DNA of 64,000 nt, taken from Hydractinia symbiolongicarpus (Eukaryota > Cnidaria > Hydrozoa > Anthoathecata > Hydractiniidae). Under the pieces are notes generated by a model. It was given only the letters and a program-made list of their open reading frames with translations. It ran no database searches and had not been told where the DNA came from. The stretch is from positions 7,006,001 to 7,070,000 of the forward strand of contig NC_079881.1 of assembly GCF_029227915.1 (NCBI RefSeq). The letters run 5' to 3'. Shown piece after piece: positions 50,489 through 58,796 of this stretch; position 1 is the stretch's first letter, and each line of letters opens with the position of its first letter. The position numbers were made by a program, and so were the translations under genes.

Positions 50489-50689
50489 ATGTCATACATC
50501 AGAATATTAGAAAATCAGCTGAAAGCCTGTCATGAAGAGCTCGATCGCATCCCACATTTAGAACGGAGTATAGAGGCTCTTGATGAAGAGCTAAGGGATG
50601 CACTGGAGAGGGTAAGGTATCAGAGGAACACCATGTATTTTTTCGGATTCATGTCTGTCCTAATGATCACCCTGGTAGGAGTAATGTAA
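50489..50689 (+). CDS. small coiled-coil, tail-anchored protein
   Basis: 66 aa. The first about 45 residues are heptad-like and charged (LERSIEALDEELRDALERV) and the C-terminus is a membrane helix (residues about 49-65, MYFFGFMSVLMITLVGVM). It begins right on the ATPase stop (GAATAAATG). Probably a tail-anchored accessory; function unknown. Confidence 0.65.
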   Translation: MSYIRILENQLKACHEELDRIPHLERSIEALDEELRDALERVRYQRNTMYFFGFMSVLMITLVGVM

Positions 50690-50697
50690 ATAATAAA

Positions 50698-51490
50698 ATG
50701 TCACTTACCTTATTTAACACATTGCCTACTATTGAGATATTGATAAACAATCAGGGCCAAGCAATGTTTAAACGTGCTGATCTGATAAGATTTCTGGGTA
50801 TTGTTGATATAAAGGCGACATACAGAGATGTAAAAACCACGCCTGGTCATGATAACAGATGATGCGTTAGACGCACTGTCCAAGGAAGTAACCGGAGACG
50901 AGGCTTTCGTGACATTGGATGGTGCATTAGAGATTGTACATAGATCTCGAAAACCAAGGGCTATTGAGGTCATGAAATGGCTAACTGAAAGAGGTGTGGA
51001 AAAATTACAAAATGAAATCGAAGAACATCGTCAAGCCTTGGCAATACTCAACGATGACCTTCAGGAAAGGGACTTAACTATCGCTAACCTTGAGGAAGAC
51101 CTCCAGAAGAGGGAAAACCAGCTCGATCTCCGAACATTGGTAATTGCGGGACTCCGTCAAAGATACGTACCACATGCCAATGATGCGGGCAAGGATAATG
51201 TTATTATGATATTTCGCAAACATACAACACCGGAAGACGATAAATACCACCATCTTCCGTATTACTGCGCCCGCGTACAAAGACGTGGTATTTTTAAGAA
51301 AAGGAGGTGGATCAGGCTTCAATATCCTGAGTCTGAAGAAATCGTCGTTATAGATAACGCCAATGGCATGCATGCGTTTAATCGGTTTGAAGAGGAAGGA
51401 CATATGGAGCGATACATATGCCACTTCAGGCTTATTGATATTACTCGCGAGCATTTATATGACCTGGTTGATCCGACATTAGAAGATTAG
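50698..51490 (+). pseudogene. MSV199/DUF3627-like protein, one frameshift
   Basis: From ATG 50698 (AATAAAATG) the first frame reads LFNTLPTIEILINN and AMFKRADLIRFLGI. It stops at about 50862, while the adjacent frame (open from 50849 to 51490) carries on with AFVTLDGALEIVHRSRKPRA and IEVMKWLTERGVEK. This is the MSV199-type arrangement. A coiled coil follows (51010-51120, ALAILNDDLQERD). The C-terminal domain (YYCARVQRRGIFKKRRW, then MHAFNRFEEEG and CHFRL) resembles DUF3627. Such proteins are known from iridoviruses and other large DNA viruses and are thought to be DNA-binding or regulatory. Family naming is from memory of motifs, so moderate certainty. Confidence 0.7.
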
Positions 51491-51499
51491 AGAGCGTGG

Positions 51500-51524
51500 T
51501 TTTGTGTGTTCATAACACACAAAA
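51500..51524. terminator. hairpin between convergent genes (11-bp arms, CAT loop)
   Basis: TTTTGTGTGTT / AACACACAAAA are perfect arms between the MSV199-like stop (51488-51490) and the integrase 3' end. The integrase stop codon (51510-51512) lies at the tip of the hairpin. It could end transcripts from both strands. Confidence 0.6.
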
Positions 51525-52524
51525 TCGAGAAATATTACCAATTTTTAACATGCTCTGGAGGTAGTTCAAACCTTCGGGTACTAGCATGAGCTCCTCTGAC
51601 ACAAAACTACGTGAGGGGCCATTTGTCAAGTAATATAATAACCTCGTACCTGTCACTATATGGTCGAGTCTGTACGTCTTTTTGCTCCAGAACGCATCAG
51701 TCGCGCGCCTTTTTGCATCTCCATGCTCTTCTCCCGGCTCAAGGAGGTAGAGAAAAAGGGCGTCTTGTGGTAGAGGCTTTTCCTCCGGGTCCTTTTCATT
51801 TGCAAGTGGTACGTCATCAAGCTTAATGGCCTTGCTCGGTTTTATGCTAATCATAGTAGTTTTGGTATTGTTCATGCTTTTCACAATATTGTACAGGTGC
51901 TATGTGGTACTGGTTTCGTCAGTTAGTAGCTCTTGCGCATCCCCGGGCTTGAACAATCTCCCGGCGAGTACCTTGTTGTAGGACTCCACGAACGCCGTGA
52001 AAGTATGATGATACTTGGTAGTAGCACCTTTAATTTCCACTCCTTTACCTTCCAGGAGTTTTGTCACGTCCGATTTGAACTAAATGTCATTATCGCATTG
52101 GAAAGTCTTCGGATAGCGTATAGGTCCCCCTCTGTAAATGTCCTGGATCATGTCGGCTACTTCACTGGCTTTCTTAGTACGTAGCGGTCTTGCCACTTTG
52201 TAGCGCGAGGCCAAGTCAATTCCTGTGAGTATATATTTATAAGTGTTTCCATAGACTTTGTCATGGGGCATGTAGAGCAAGTCATTGGTGAATATGATTA
52301 GGCTTTGTAATGGTGAAATGGAGATAATTGATATGCTTTGGTCCTCGAATATGTCTGAGGCAGAGCAACTGACGCGATAACCAGTGATTAACACGCTTCT
52401 TAGAGAGATCACTCTGCTCAGAGAGTAGTTTAATGGCTTTCCGTCCAGTCCAAAGATTTTCTGGAGAATAGTAGATTTGACTTAGTTTTTCAGCTTCCTT
52501 CTCGGTAACAATATGCTTTGACAT
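51510..52524 (-). pseudogene. retroviral-type (DDE) integrase, disrupted
   Basis: About 340 codons. 52282-52524 opens with IYYSPENLWTGRKAIKLL and a helix-turn-helix-like SKKRVNHWL. The frame shifts near 52400 to 52080-52412, which holds catalytic Asp 1 in TNDLLYMP (codon 52281-52283), LTGIDLASRYK and Asp 2 in FQCDN (52092-52094). Two codons later comes a TAG (52080). The same frame continues with FKSDVTKLL and Glu in FVESYN (51984-51986), giving D-x35-E spacing. A second TAG is at 51900. The C-terminal domain (51510-51884) has NNTKTTMISIKPSKA, AFWSKKTYRLDHI and SFVSEELMLVPE. The enzyme would insert the element and create the 5-6 bp duplication. The catalytic residues are intact but the frame is not. 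Confidence 0.93.
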
Positions 52525-52547
52525 ATTTATTACATATCGAAAAACGA

Positions 52548-52793
52548 TTACATATATTTGTACGCCACGAACCCCAATAGTGTCAACGATCCTAGAATGA
52601 ACGTGAGTTCACCATCGGCTTTTTGTTTACTGGGGACATAAAAATCAGATAATTTCGGGGCTTTCTCAATCGTGGCAATATAGTACAGTCGCATGCCTTC
52701 ATCGAGTTCTTTAAGACTCTCGCCAGCTTGACGCTTAAGCTCTCGCTGCTGATTGTACCTGTCGATCTTGTCTCTTACGTTCTGCCTCGCCAT
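52548..52793 (-). CDS. small tail-anchored protein (Polinton accessory)
   Basis: 81 aa, open. Strongly basic and helical N-terminus (ARQNVRDKIDRYNQQRELKR) and a C-terminal membrane helix (about residues 63-80, LTFILGSLTLLGFVAYKYM). It lies between the capsid and integrase genes on the same strand. Unlike its neighbours its ATG is not directly preceded by TAAA (AATAAGTTCGC). Function unknown. Confidence 0.6.
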   Translation of the reverse strand: MARQNVRDKIDRYNQQRELKRQAGESLKELDEGMRLYYIATIEKAPKLSDFYVPSKQKADGELTFILGSLTLLGFVAYKYM

Positions 52794-52882
52794 GCGAACT
52801 TATTTTTGAAAATAGAAAGTTACTACCTGAAAAGGAGAACTCGCCCCACCCGCGGGTACCATAATGCTTGCCATGTTTATTG

Positions 52883-52897
52883 TATGGTATTACCATA
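52883..52897. terminator. short palindrome downstream of the capsid gene
   Basis: TATGGTA / TACCATA, 7-bp arms with one centre base, 24 bp beyond the capsid stop on the minus strand. It is weaker than the other hairpins. Confidence 0.35.
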
Positions 52898-52920
52898 GAA
52901 TAATGTTATGAACATATTGA

Positions 52921-54175
52921 TCAATACTCAACAGAATAGAACATACCCCCTAGGATATTTAATGGCGCGTCCATTAAGAGATACACGTAGCATTTTATAT
53001 CTCCATTACCATCGTTTTTTTGCTGATATGTAGGTTTAGTCCATCCGATAACCTCTGCAGAGGCCGCCCGCTCCCGTGTAAGGTATCGTCCGGACTGCTA
53101 CGGAAGTCGACAAATAGCCCATACCTCTCCGTAAAGAACTGGCCAATCGTGACTATAGAGTCATGCTGACCGAAGAGCTCCGCTACTTGTTCCAAATAAT
53201 CTTTTAGGAGCATGGCATGGGAATACAGTTCATTTGGTTACCCTCTACCACACTGACCGACGATATGCCAGGATTGTAGAATTTAACGATACCAGGGTCC
53301 TGAAATAGCAGTAAGATACCTTTGAGAGATTTCGCCGGAGTGTCGATTTGCAAGTTGTAACTCGTGTCGGCCTTTTTCATTATAACAACTTTGCCCCTGA
53401 GTATACGCTCATAGGGCAGGGTGAGACGGCTGTATCTGGACATCATCGCACTAGCGAGGTCTTCGTTTGTCACCTTGTCGAATTCTAGGCAAATGTTGGA
53501 AATCTTATAGGAGCTATCAACTGCCTTTGCGGCTGTGTTTCCGGATGCTGCGGTACCACTATCTTTGATCACGTCACCATATGAAGCGAAATGGATCACA
53601 AACTGTAGCCTATCGTGGAGGCCATGTTGATAAAACGGAAGATCCTTCGTTAATTCAAACATTTTCCCGAGGGATATACAAAAGGTGTTTCCGTAAGCTG
53701 CGGCTATGGCCTTTTCCTCGTTATTTCCTACATGATCGCCAGCTTTAACCTGTAGGGCCCTGATGGTGCCGTCGTTAGGGTTGATGCCTTCTAAAATTAG
53801 GTTGTTGTCGCGGTCGTATTTTGCCAGCCAGAGATCCCTATACACTGCTAGGGTGTTGTAGTCAGCGATGTGCTGGACCTCGTTACCATTCAATATAATC
53901 CGTAAGCTCTGTGCCAGGGCCTTGCCGATGTTGCTGACAATTGTCCGCCTGCTGTTGGTACCCAAGAGCTCCAGGTCGAACAGCAACTTGATTGAGACGG
54001 GGAAAATTACATCATTCCCTATGACCTATGTTTGGCACGTCCACGTAGAAATCCTCATTTTGATTGATTGTGCTGGGTATATGGCTGATCTTCACCCTTT
54101 GCTTTTTCCTTTCTTGCCGAGCATAGTCTTAATTTCCATGTATGGATTTAGCTTATTTCCGAATATGTTAGACAT
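52921..54175 (-). pseudogene. major capsid protein (double-jelly-roll type), disrupted
   Basis: Start ATG 54173-54175, preceded by AATAAAC. The N-terminus reads MSNIFGNKLNPYMEIKTML, and NQNEDFYVDVPN lies in another frame near 54030. The main open part, 53204-53986, carries GKALAQSLRIILNGNEV, YRDLWLAKYDRDN, DLPFYQHGLHDRLQF, SNICLEFDKV and KSLKGILLLFQDPGI. It shifts at about 53210 to 52995-53213 (EQVAELFG, RYGLFVDFRSSPDDTLHGSG) and again near 53010 to a frame ending KCYVYLLMDAPLNILGG with TGA at 52921. About 410 codons. The set of motifs matches the capsid gene of cnidarian Polintons; the double jelly roll is family knowledge, not visible here. At least four frame breaks. Confidence 0.82.
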
Positions 54176-54204
54176 GTTTATTTATAGCGGTTCATTTGAA
54201 ATAA
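54176..54204. promoter_or_regulatory. divergent capsid / 413-aa gene promoter region
   Basis: Only 29 bp separate two head-to-head start codons. Each ATG is abutted by its own AATAAA(C) element: minus AATAAACATG, plus AATAAATG. Confidence 0.5.
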
Positions 54205-55446
54205 ATGGCTGATAATCCGGGATATGAAGATGACTTTATGCCAGAGGAGGATATTCAAGACGAACCCGAAGCGTTTAGTAGCGAGATCATTCGGCCCGAG
54301 GATATTCCCGTACCAAGCACTGAGCCCCAGGCGAGTGGGATAGAAGCGACTGAGACAGACACCACGACGGCAAGGGAAAGGCTGAAAAGGTCGAAGGTTG
54401 ATAGCCTATGCGAAGCTCTTAGTGAGGAGCTGGGAGAGCCGAGTGCGAGATACTACAATGAGTTTAAAGGAGACGGGAACCATCTTATGAATGACGATGT
54501 AGAGCTTACAAAAAGGAATGGTGAGCTCAGGAGTGTTGCCGAGATTCGGAGGAGGCCAGGTACGGGGCGTTTACGAGCTCTGGGGTTTACTGATTATGCC
54601 ACACCAAACAAAGGTAGTAAGAAGATGGCACAGGGACTCTTTAACGATATTGTTCACGTTGAAGAGAAGGGTGATGACATCGAAATGTTGCCGCTACTCG
54701 AGAATGTTCTAGATGAAGCGAAGAGCGTTATGGAGGATACGTCCTTTACCGAAGCCTTTGATGAACGCGAAAGACGGAGGCTTCATTTTTATGTTAGAAC
54801 GCTCCAGGACGACTTGAATAACGTGAAAAGTAGGATGATCTACTACGATGGTGAGCTTTCCAAGGCAAATGACAAGATCAACAGGCTTGAGGCGAAGAAA
54901 GCTGGGTCCGACGTATCAGAGGAGCAGCAAAATATTTGGGATGAGGACCTCGATAAGGCCAAGGAAGATCGTGAAAAGCTAAAGGATGATCAAAAGTCGG
55001 CAATAGAAGAACATGGTCTCTCTAGAATCAACACCCAGCTCAAGGCGATTAAAAATACATTAATAAAAATCGCTGGAGATGATGTATCCCTACGTGAGAA
55101 GCTAAGCATTCTCTTCAAAGAGCAGGGGATCACTATTGCTAGTATTGTATCAGCTTTTGGTCTACTTATATCAGCCCTGGTCCTGTCGCTAACAGGTGGT
55201 AGTGGGGCAGCTGGAGGAAGTGGCAAAGGTTTCGTCCAAAAACAATTGGAGAGATTAGGACGATTCCTTAAATACCTAGCAGGTAAAGCGGGTGCAGCCC
55301 TTTCAGGCATTATTGGGAGTATTGTATCATTTTTCTTCCGGGTAGCCGCCAATGTCGTGGAATTCGTAGCGAGGCACTTGTACATAGCCATAGCAGGTGC
55401 TGTAGGTACAGTTGTAGCGTATGTAGGTAACAAGAGTAATAGATGA
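54205..55446 (+). CDS. 413-aa coiled-coil protein with C-terminal membrane segments, intact
   Basis: The largest intact gene of the element. Residues 1-60 are acidic and proline-containing. The middle (about 190-290) is a long charged coiled coil (RLHFYVRTLQDDLNNVKSR, REKLKDDQKSAIEEHG). The C-terminal 110 residues are hydrophobic and glycine/alanine-rich, with a membrane segment at about 308-330 (TIASIVSAFGLLISALVLSL) and others at 360-405 (IIGSIVSFFF, LYIAIAGAVGTVVAYVG). Proteins of this build recur in cnidarian Polintons beside the capsid gene. A virion-membrane or penetration role would be plausible but is inference. ATG 54205 (AATAAATG) is 29 bp from the divergent capsid ATG, so the two share a promoter region. 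Confidence 0.82.
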   Translation: MADNPGYEDDFMPEEDIQDEPEAFSSEIIRPEDIPVPSTEPQASGIEATETDTTTARERLKRSKVDSLCEALSEELGEPSARYYNEFKGDGNHLMNDDVELTKRNGELRSVAEIRRRPGTGRLRALGFTDYATPNKGSKKMAQGLFNDIVHVEEKGDDIEMLPLLENVLDEAKSVMEDTSFTEAFDERERRRLHFYVRTLQDDLNNVKSRMIYYDGELSKANDKINRLEAKKAGSDVSEEQQNIWDEDLDKAKEDREKLKDDQKSAIEEHGLSRINTQLKAIKNTLIKIAGDDVSLREKLSILFKEQGITIASIVSAFGLLISALVLSLTGGSGAAGGSGKGFVQKQLERLGRFLKYLAGKAGAALSGIIGSIVSFFFRVAANVVEFVARHLYIAIAGAVGTVVAYVGNKSNR

Positions 55447-55450
55447 AAAA

Positions 55451-55476
55451 TCTAGTATGTTTTTCAAAATACTAGA
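55451..55476. terminator. hairpin between convergent genes (11-bp stem with 2-nt bulge)
   Basis: TCTAGTA(TG)TTTT / AAAATACTAGA. It fits exactly between the stop of the 413-aa gene (55444-55446) and the distal stop of the minus-strand gene (55478-55480). Confidence 0.6.
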
Positions 55477-55477
55477 A

Positions 55478-56592
55478 CTATTTCTTCATCCATATGATAG
55501 CGAGTATTAGTCCTACTCCTCCCATAAACAGCGTTTATGGGAGGAGTAGGACTGACTCGTGCTGACTGTGAGCTTCCTTGGTATAAGGCGTAGTTTTCTT
55601 GATATGTTGCCTCGGAGGTGTAGTGAAGGATGCCTCATGCTTGACAGCCATGGTATTCAGATCTAGCTCCACACCTACACCTACATCAGAGGGCGCTATT
55701 AGAACGTTGTTGTTATACCCTACATTCTTTCCAATGCGGAGATCCATGTTGGAGGGTAGCATGTATACGCTGGGCATTACGGCGAAATTTACTGGAGTCT
55801 GTGCATACTGGAGCACCTTTTGAAACTCGGTAATATCTTGACCTACGTTTTCTTCACGTTGAATCATGGCCTCGAATTTTTGTAATAATATTTGCCTTGC
55901 TGTATAGTTGTCTGCATCTGACCCGATGAGAGATGCTTTAGCCTCTGCTTGAGACCCTGCAATAAGACAACATAGACGCGTATACTTTCGCTTAGCTTGG
56001 TTAATCCCTCCGATGTCAGACCTTGACTCGTAAGCATGATAAACTTGGCCCAGTCGCCATCGGTTTGAAGTCACCATCTACCGTTTGTCAACGATGACAT
56101 GAGAGCTTTGAACTTGTAAATAGTGTTGGGGTCTGCACTGTAATCGCGGGTTACCTGTGCGTATCCAGATGTGAAATATAGGTTATCGTACTGGGAAAAG
56201 CCTCCTTCGTATGGCATGTGCACTTTCATCCTCGCGAGGATGCGACGCATGTGGTAATAGACGTGGAATTTGAAAATTGAATTGACAAGGGGTACGGAGC
56301 CACTCATGTGCTTAGCAGAGATGCCCAACGCCGTTGTCGCGCAATGACAAGCAAAATTTACTTGGATGTTCCAATAATTCAAAGCTTGTCCATCCCAATT
56401 TACACTAACAGGATCGTTCAACATGTTAGTGGGGACTTTGATGGGATAATTGGTGAATTGTGGGATGGCTACGGACATGTGGTGAGTCGTAGACACGTAG
56501 AGGTCCTGATGCTCCAAGTTAATTACGCCGAGAGGCCACTCGCCTCTGTTGGACTTGTACCTTGATCTCGGATTATAGCTATAAATATTCAT
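55478..56592 (-). pseudogene. putative minor virion protein, ~360 codons, one frameshift and one stop
   Basis: 56071-56592 starts MNIYSYNPRSRYKSNRGEWP and contains VSTTHHMSVAIPQFTNYPI, PTNMLNDPVSVNWDG and NYWNIQVNFA. At about 56071-56077 it shifts into 55535-56077: RLCCLIAGSQAEAKASLIG, FAVMPSVYMLPSNMDLRIG and VGYNNNVLIAPSDVGVGV. A TAA at 55535 precedes an in-frame hydrophobic tail (FMGGVGLILAIIWMKK) that ends at TAG 55478, so the original product probably had a C-terminal membrane anchor. I recognise the pattern as a recurrent cnidarian Polinton protein. A minor-capsid role is a guess from context. Confidence 0.65.
55509..55553. repeat. perfect 21-bp inverted repeat inside the 3' end of the minor virion gene
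   Basis: AGTCCTACTCCTCCCATAAA... (55509-55529) is the exact reverse complement of 55533-55553 with a 3-nt loop AGC. It contains the premature TAA at 55535-55537. It could have arisen by inverted duplication, which would also explain that stop. Confidence 0.85.
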
Positions 56593-56613
56593 CTTTCTTT
56601 AAAGAAAGATGAA
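56588..56613. promoter_or_regulatory. 26-bp perfect palindrome carrying both divergent start codons
   Basis: The half-site AAAGAAAGATGAA is read outward on both strands. The ATG of the minus gene (56590-56592) and the ATG of the plus gene (56609-56611) are mirror images within the palindrome. It doubles as a shared leader, possibly promoter or operator. Confidence 0.75.
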
Positions 56614-57308
56614 ACAACTATATGTCACAGACATTTCGAAAACTATAATGTTTGAGGACTACCTAGAGCAGGACACGAGGATTGCTCTAAAGTCGATCAG
56701 CATTCGACCTACGTTTCTAAACCTTTTCAAAAAAGAATGAGATAAAAATTTATAAAGCGGCGGCTGGGTCGACCAATAATGATGACTTTAATGTAGGGGA
56801 TTTTGCTGCTCTCATCTCGATAGAGCCAGGTCTCTATAAAATCAAGGATCTCGCGACCATAGTCAACGACCAAGCGGGGGACAGAATCAAACTTTTCGTA
56901 CTCAGGAACGGAGAGTGCAGGCTTAGGATTGGTAAAGGATACGTTGCGGTAGTTGATCAATCACTGCAGGATCTTATTGGATATAATTTTGATACCAAGT
57001 TAATGTTTACAGAGGGGGACCATGACAGCTTTTACAAGACTGATGTATACCAGCGACTGAGACTTGTTTGCCCTCAGTTAGATGAAGAAAGATGCCTTCT
57101 TAATGGAAAAAAATCCAAGATACTGGCTATGCTTCCCACCAAAGAGCTTAATGCCTGGGGCGATATGTTTACTTGGACTTTTAATAACGTTGTGTATATA
57201 CCCCTGAAAGGCTCCATCAATCGCCTTGAGCTCATGTTGACAGATGAATATCATCACGATAAGAACGTTTTGTTTATGGTAATTACCATGCACTTACTGA
57301 TAGAATAA
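56609..57308 (+). pseudogene. putative small virion protein (~230 codons), one frameshift
   Basis: ATG 56609 opens with LYVTDISKTIMFEDYLEQDT and SISIRPTFLNLFKKE, then hits TGA near 56738. The next frame carries straight on (KIYKAAAGSTNNDDFNVGDF, LISIEPGLYKIKDL, KGYVAVVDQS) and joins the open frame 57003-57308 (AMLPTKELNAWGDMFTWTF, VYIPLKGSINRLELMLTDEY). The mostly beta-type composition and its place beside the other virion genes would fit a penton/minor capsid protein, but I cannot confirm a single jelly roll by eye. It ends TAA, which overlaps the AATAAATG start of the next gene. Confidence 0.6.
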
Positions 57309-57956
57309 ATGACAGATATTGCAAAGCTTTATCCGAGCCTACCTTCTGCACCCCTGGAGGGTACGGAGGAGAACAGTTCACAAGTCTATAGACTGAAGAA
57401 AATCGAAGAAGTGGAACAATACCTGTGGGCTGAGATTAAAGAGCGGGACAAGGTCGCCAAAAAATTTAAAATGCATGATACGTGGGTTAGATACATGGAT
57501 CACGGATTACTAGCGGTAAGTGTGATAACTTCCGGCGTTGGCATTGGTAGCATGCTATCTGGGATCAGTGTACCACTAGCCGTGGCCATGGGTGGAATTA
57601 CGATTGCCGTAGGGTTGGGACAAGCGGCTCTGTGGAATGCGGGGAAGAGGTTAGGTATCAAGAGTAAGAATCATGAGAGCATCAGACTACTAGCGGAGAC
57701 CAAGTTGAACTCTATCGTTGACTTGATATCTAAAGCTGTGGAAAACAGTGTTATTAGCGACCATGAGTTCAGCTTAATCATGCAGGAAAAGCAAAAGTAC
57801 ATGGTGCTGAAGGAGCAAGCCCGACAACGAACACGCAAAATCGTGGAATCGATCAATGAACGGGAACGACATCAGCTCATCGCAAAAGGTCGAGAAGAGG
57901 GTAAACAGAAGCTGATAAAAAACTTGCAGTCTGCACAATATGTCAGCGGTACTTAG
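57309..57956 (+). CDS. 215-aa protein with paired membrane segments and flanking helices, intact
   Basis: Open from the ATG at 57309 (GAATAAATG). It has a proline-rich N-terminus (PSLPSAPLEG), a helical segment (KKIEEVEQYLWAEIKERDKV), two adjacent hydrophobic stretches at about 68-85 and 88-108 (LLAVSVITSGVGIGSMLSG, VAMGGITIAVGLGQAAL), and a long charged helix to the end (LAETKLNSIVDLISKAVE). Proteins of this layout recur in cnidarian Polintons and related cnidarian repeats. A membrane-remodelling or virion-membrane role is possible; function is unknown. Confidence 0.75.
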   Translation: MTDIAKLYPSLPSAPLEGTEENSSQVYRLKKIEEVEQYLWAEIKERDKVAKKFKMHDTWVRYMDHGLLAVSVITSGVGIGSMLSGISVPLAVAMGGITIAVGLGQAALWNAGKRLGIKSKNHESIRLLAETKLNSIVDLISKAVENSVISDHEFSLIMQEKQKYMVLKEQARQRTRKIVESINERERHQLIAKGREEGKQKLIKNLQSAQYVSGT

Positions 57957-57973
57957 AGGAACCACCCGCGTAT

Positions 57974-58207
57974 TCATAATTTTAATGTTTTGTACACAAC
58001 CTCCAACCTTACCTCCAAGCCTCTGATATATTCATCGAGTATTTTCATAGCTGTGATTTCTAGACATGGCTTGCAATGAGGCCCAAGGGTTTGTGTTGCA
58101 ATATCCCTATATTTTTCTTTATTAATCGCAGCGATAAGATCAGCTCTCTTAAGGGTTGAATACCCACGTATCCCTAATTCTCTCGCTTTTTTTTTCAAGT
58201 CATTCAT
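57974..58207 (-). CDS. small SAP-like DNA-binding protein
   Basis: 77 aa. The first 30 residues (DLKKKARELGIRGYSTLKRA then DLIAAI) are a SAP/Rho-N-like helix-loop-helix nearly matching the N-terminus of the element's polymerase (GIKGYSKLRKADLIALL). Two cysteines follow (HCKPCLEI), then a coiled-coil-like tail. ATG follows AATAAACA. It could tether or protect the nearby terminus, but that is inference. Intact. Confidence 0.65.
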   Translation of the reverse strand: MNDLKKKARELGIRGYSTLKRADLIAAINKEKYRDIATQTLGPHCKPCLEITAMKILDEYIRGLEVRLEVVYKTLKL

Positions 58208-58213
58208 TGTTTA

Positions 58214-58758
58214 TTATACGAAGACGAACGGGTCCTCTTCATCATCATCTGAATCAATAAAGTGCCGTGTCCTTAAGGTTACAGGTACCGGCTTGTATTT
58301 ACACTCTTCGAGCAAGACCTGTGGATAGTGCTTATTCCCTTGTCGATAGATGCTGCTTAGTTTTATTATACATATGCATTTACAGGGCTTCAGTGGATCG
58401 GGGAAATACGTGTTTATTTTACCCTGTCATTCTTTAATTTTTGCGTTCAGGTATCTACCGTTCTTCACTGACGAGGTCGTGAACTCACTACCATATAATT
58501 TCTCTATGCTGGCCAGGATACACTTATATTTTTCCATCCATTCAGGATGTTGATGCATATCAAATGACACACATATGATATGCATCTGATACACATTTCT
58601 AAGGTCTTGAAATGGTTGGGGACATACTTGAGCAACCATGGATCCTTCCTAGTAGCCTTGATACACATGTCTTTTGTTTTGCAGTGATCTGGAATAGAAC
58701 AGAGATACCAGGGGTAGCGCTCAATGTCTCTGATATTGAGCTCTTGATAAATATCCAT
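58214..58758 (-). pseudogene. DUF4116-like repeat protein, disrupted
   Basis: ATG 58758 (AATAAATATG). 58504-58758 encodes repeats of about 22 residues (YPWYLCSIPDHCKTKDMCIK, DPWLLKYVPNHFKTLEMCI) that resemble DUF4116-type repeats. The frame shifts near 58590 to 58427-58639 (MHQHPEWMEKYKCILASIEK) and, past TGA 58427, runs on in the same frame to an acidic C-terminus (IDSDDDEEDPFVFV) ending at 58214. About 180 codons with one frameshift and one stop. Function unknown. Confidence 0.6.
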
Positions 58759-58796
58759 ATTTATTTTGGAATAATTCAGAGGACATGATAATTTTT

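Noticed and set aside
51611-51826. plus-strand frames inside the integrase, capsid and other minus-strand genes
   Set aside because: Shadows of the minus-strand coding sequence.
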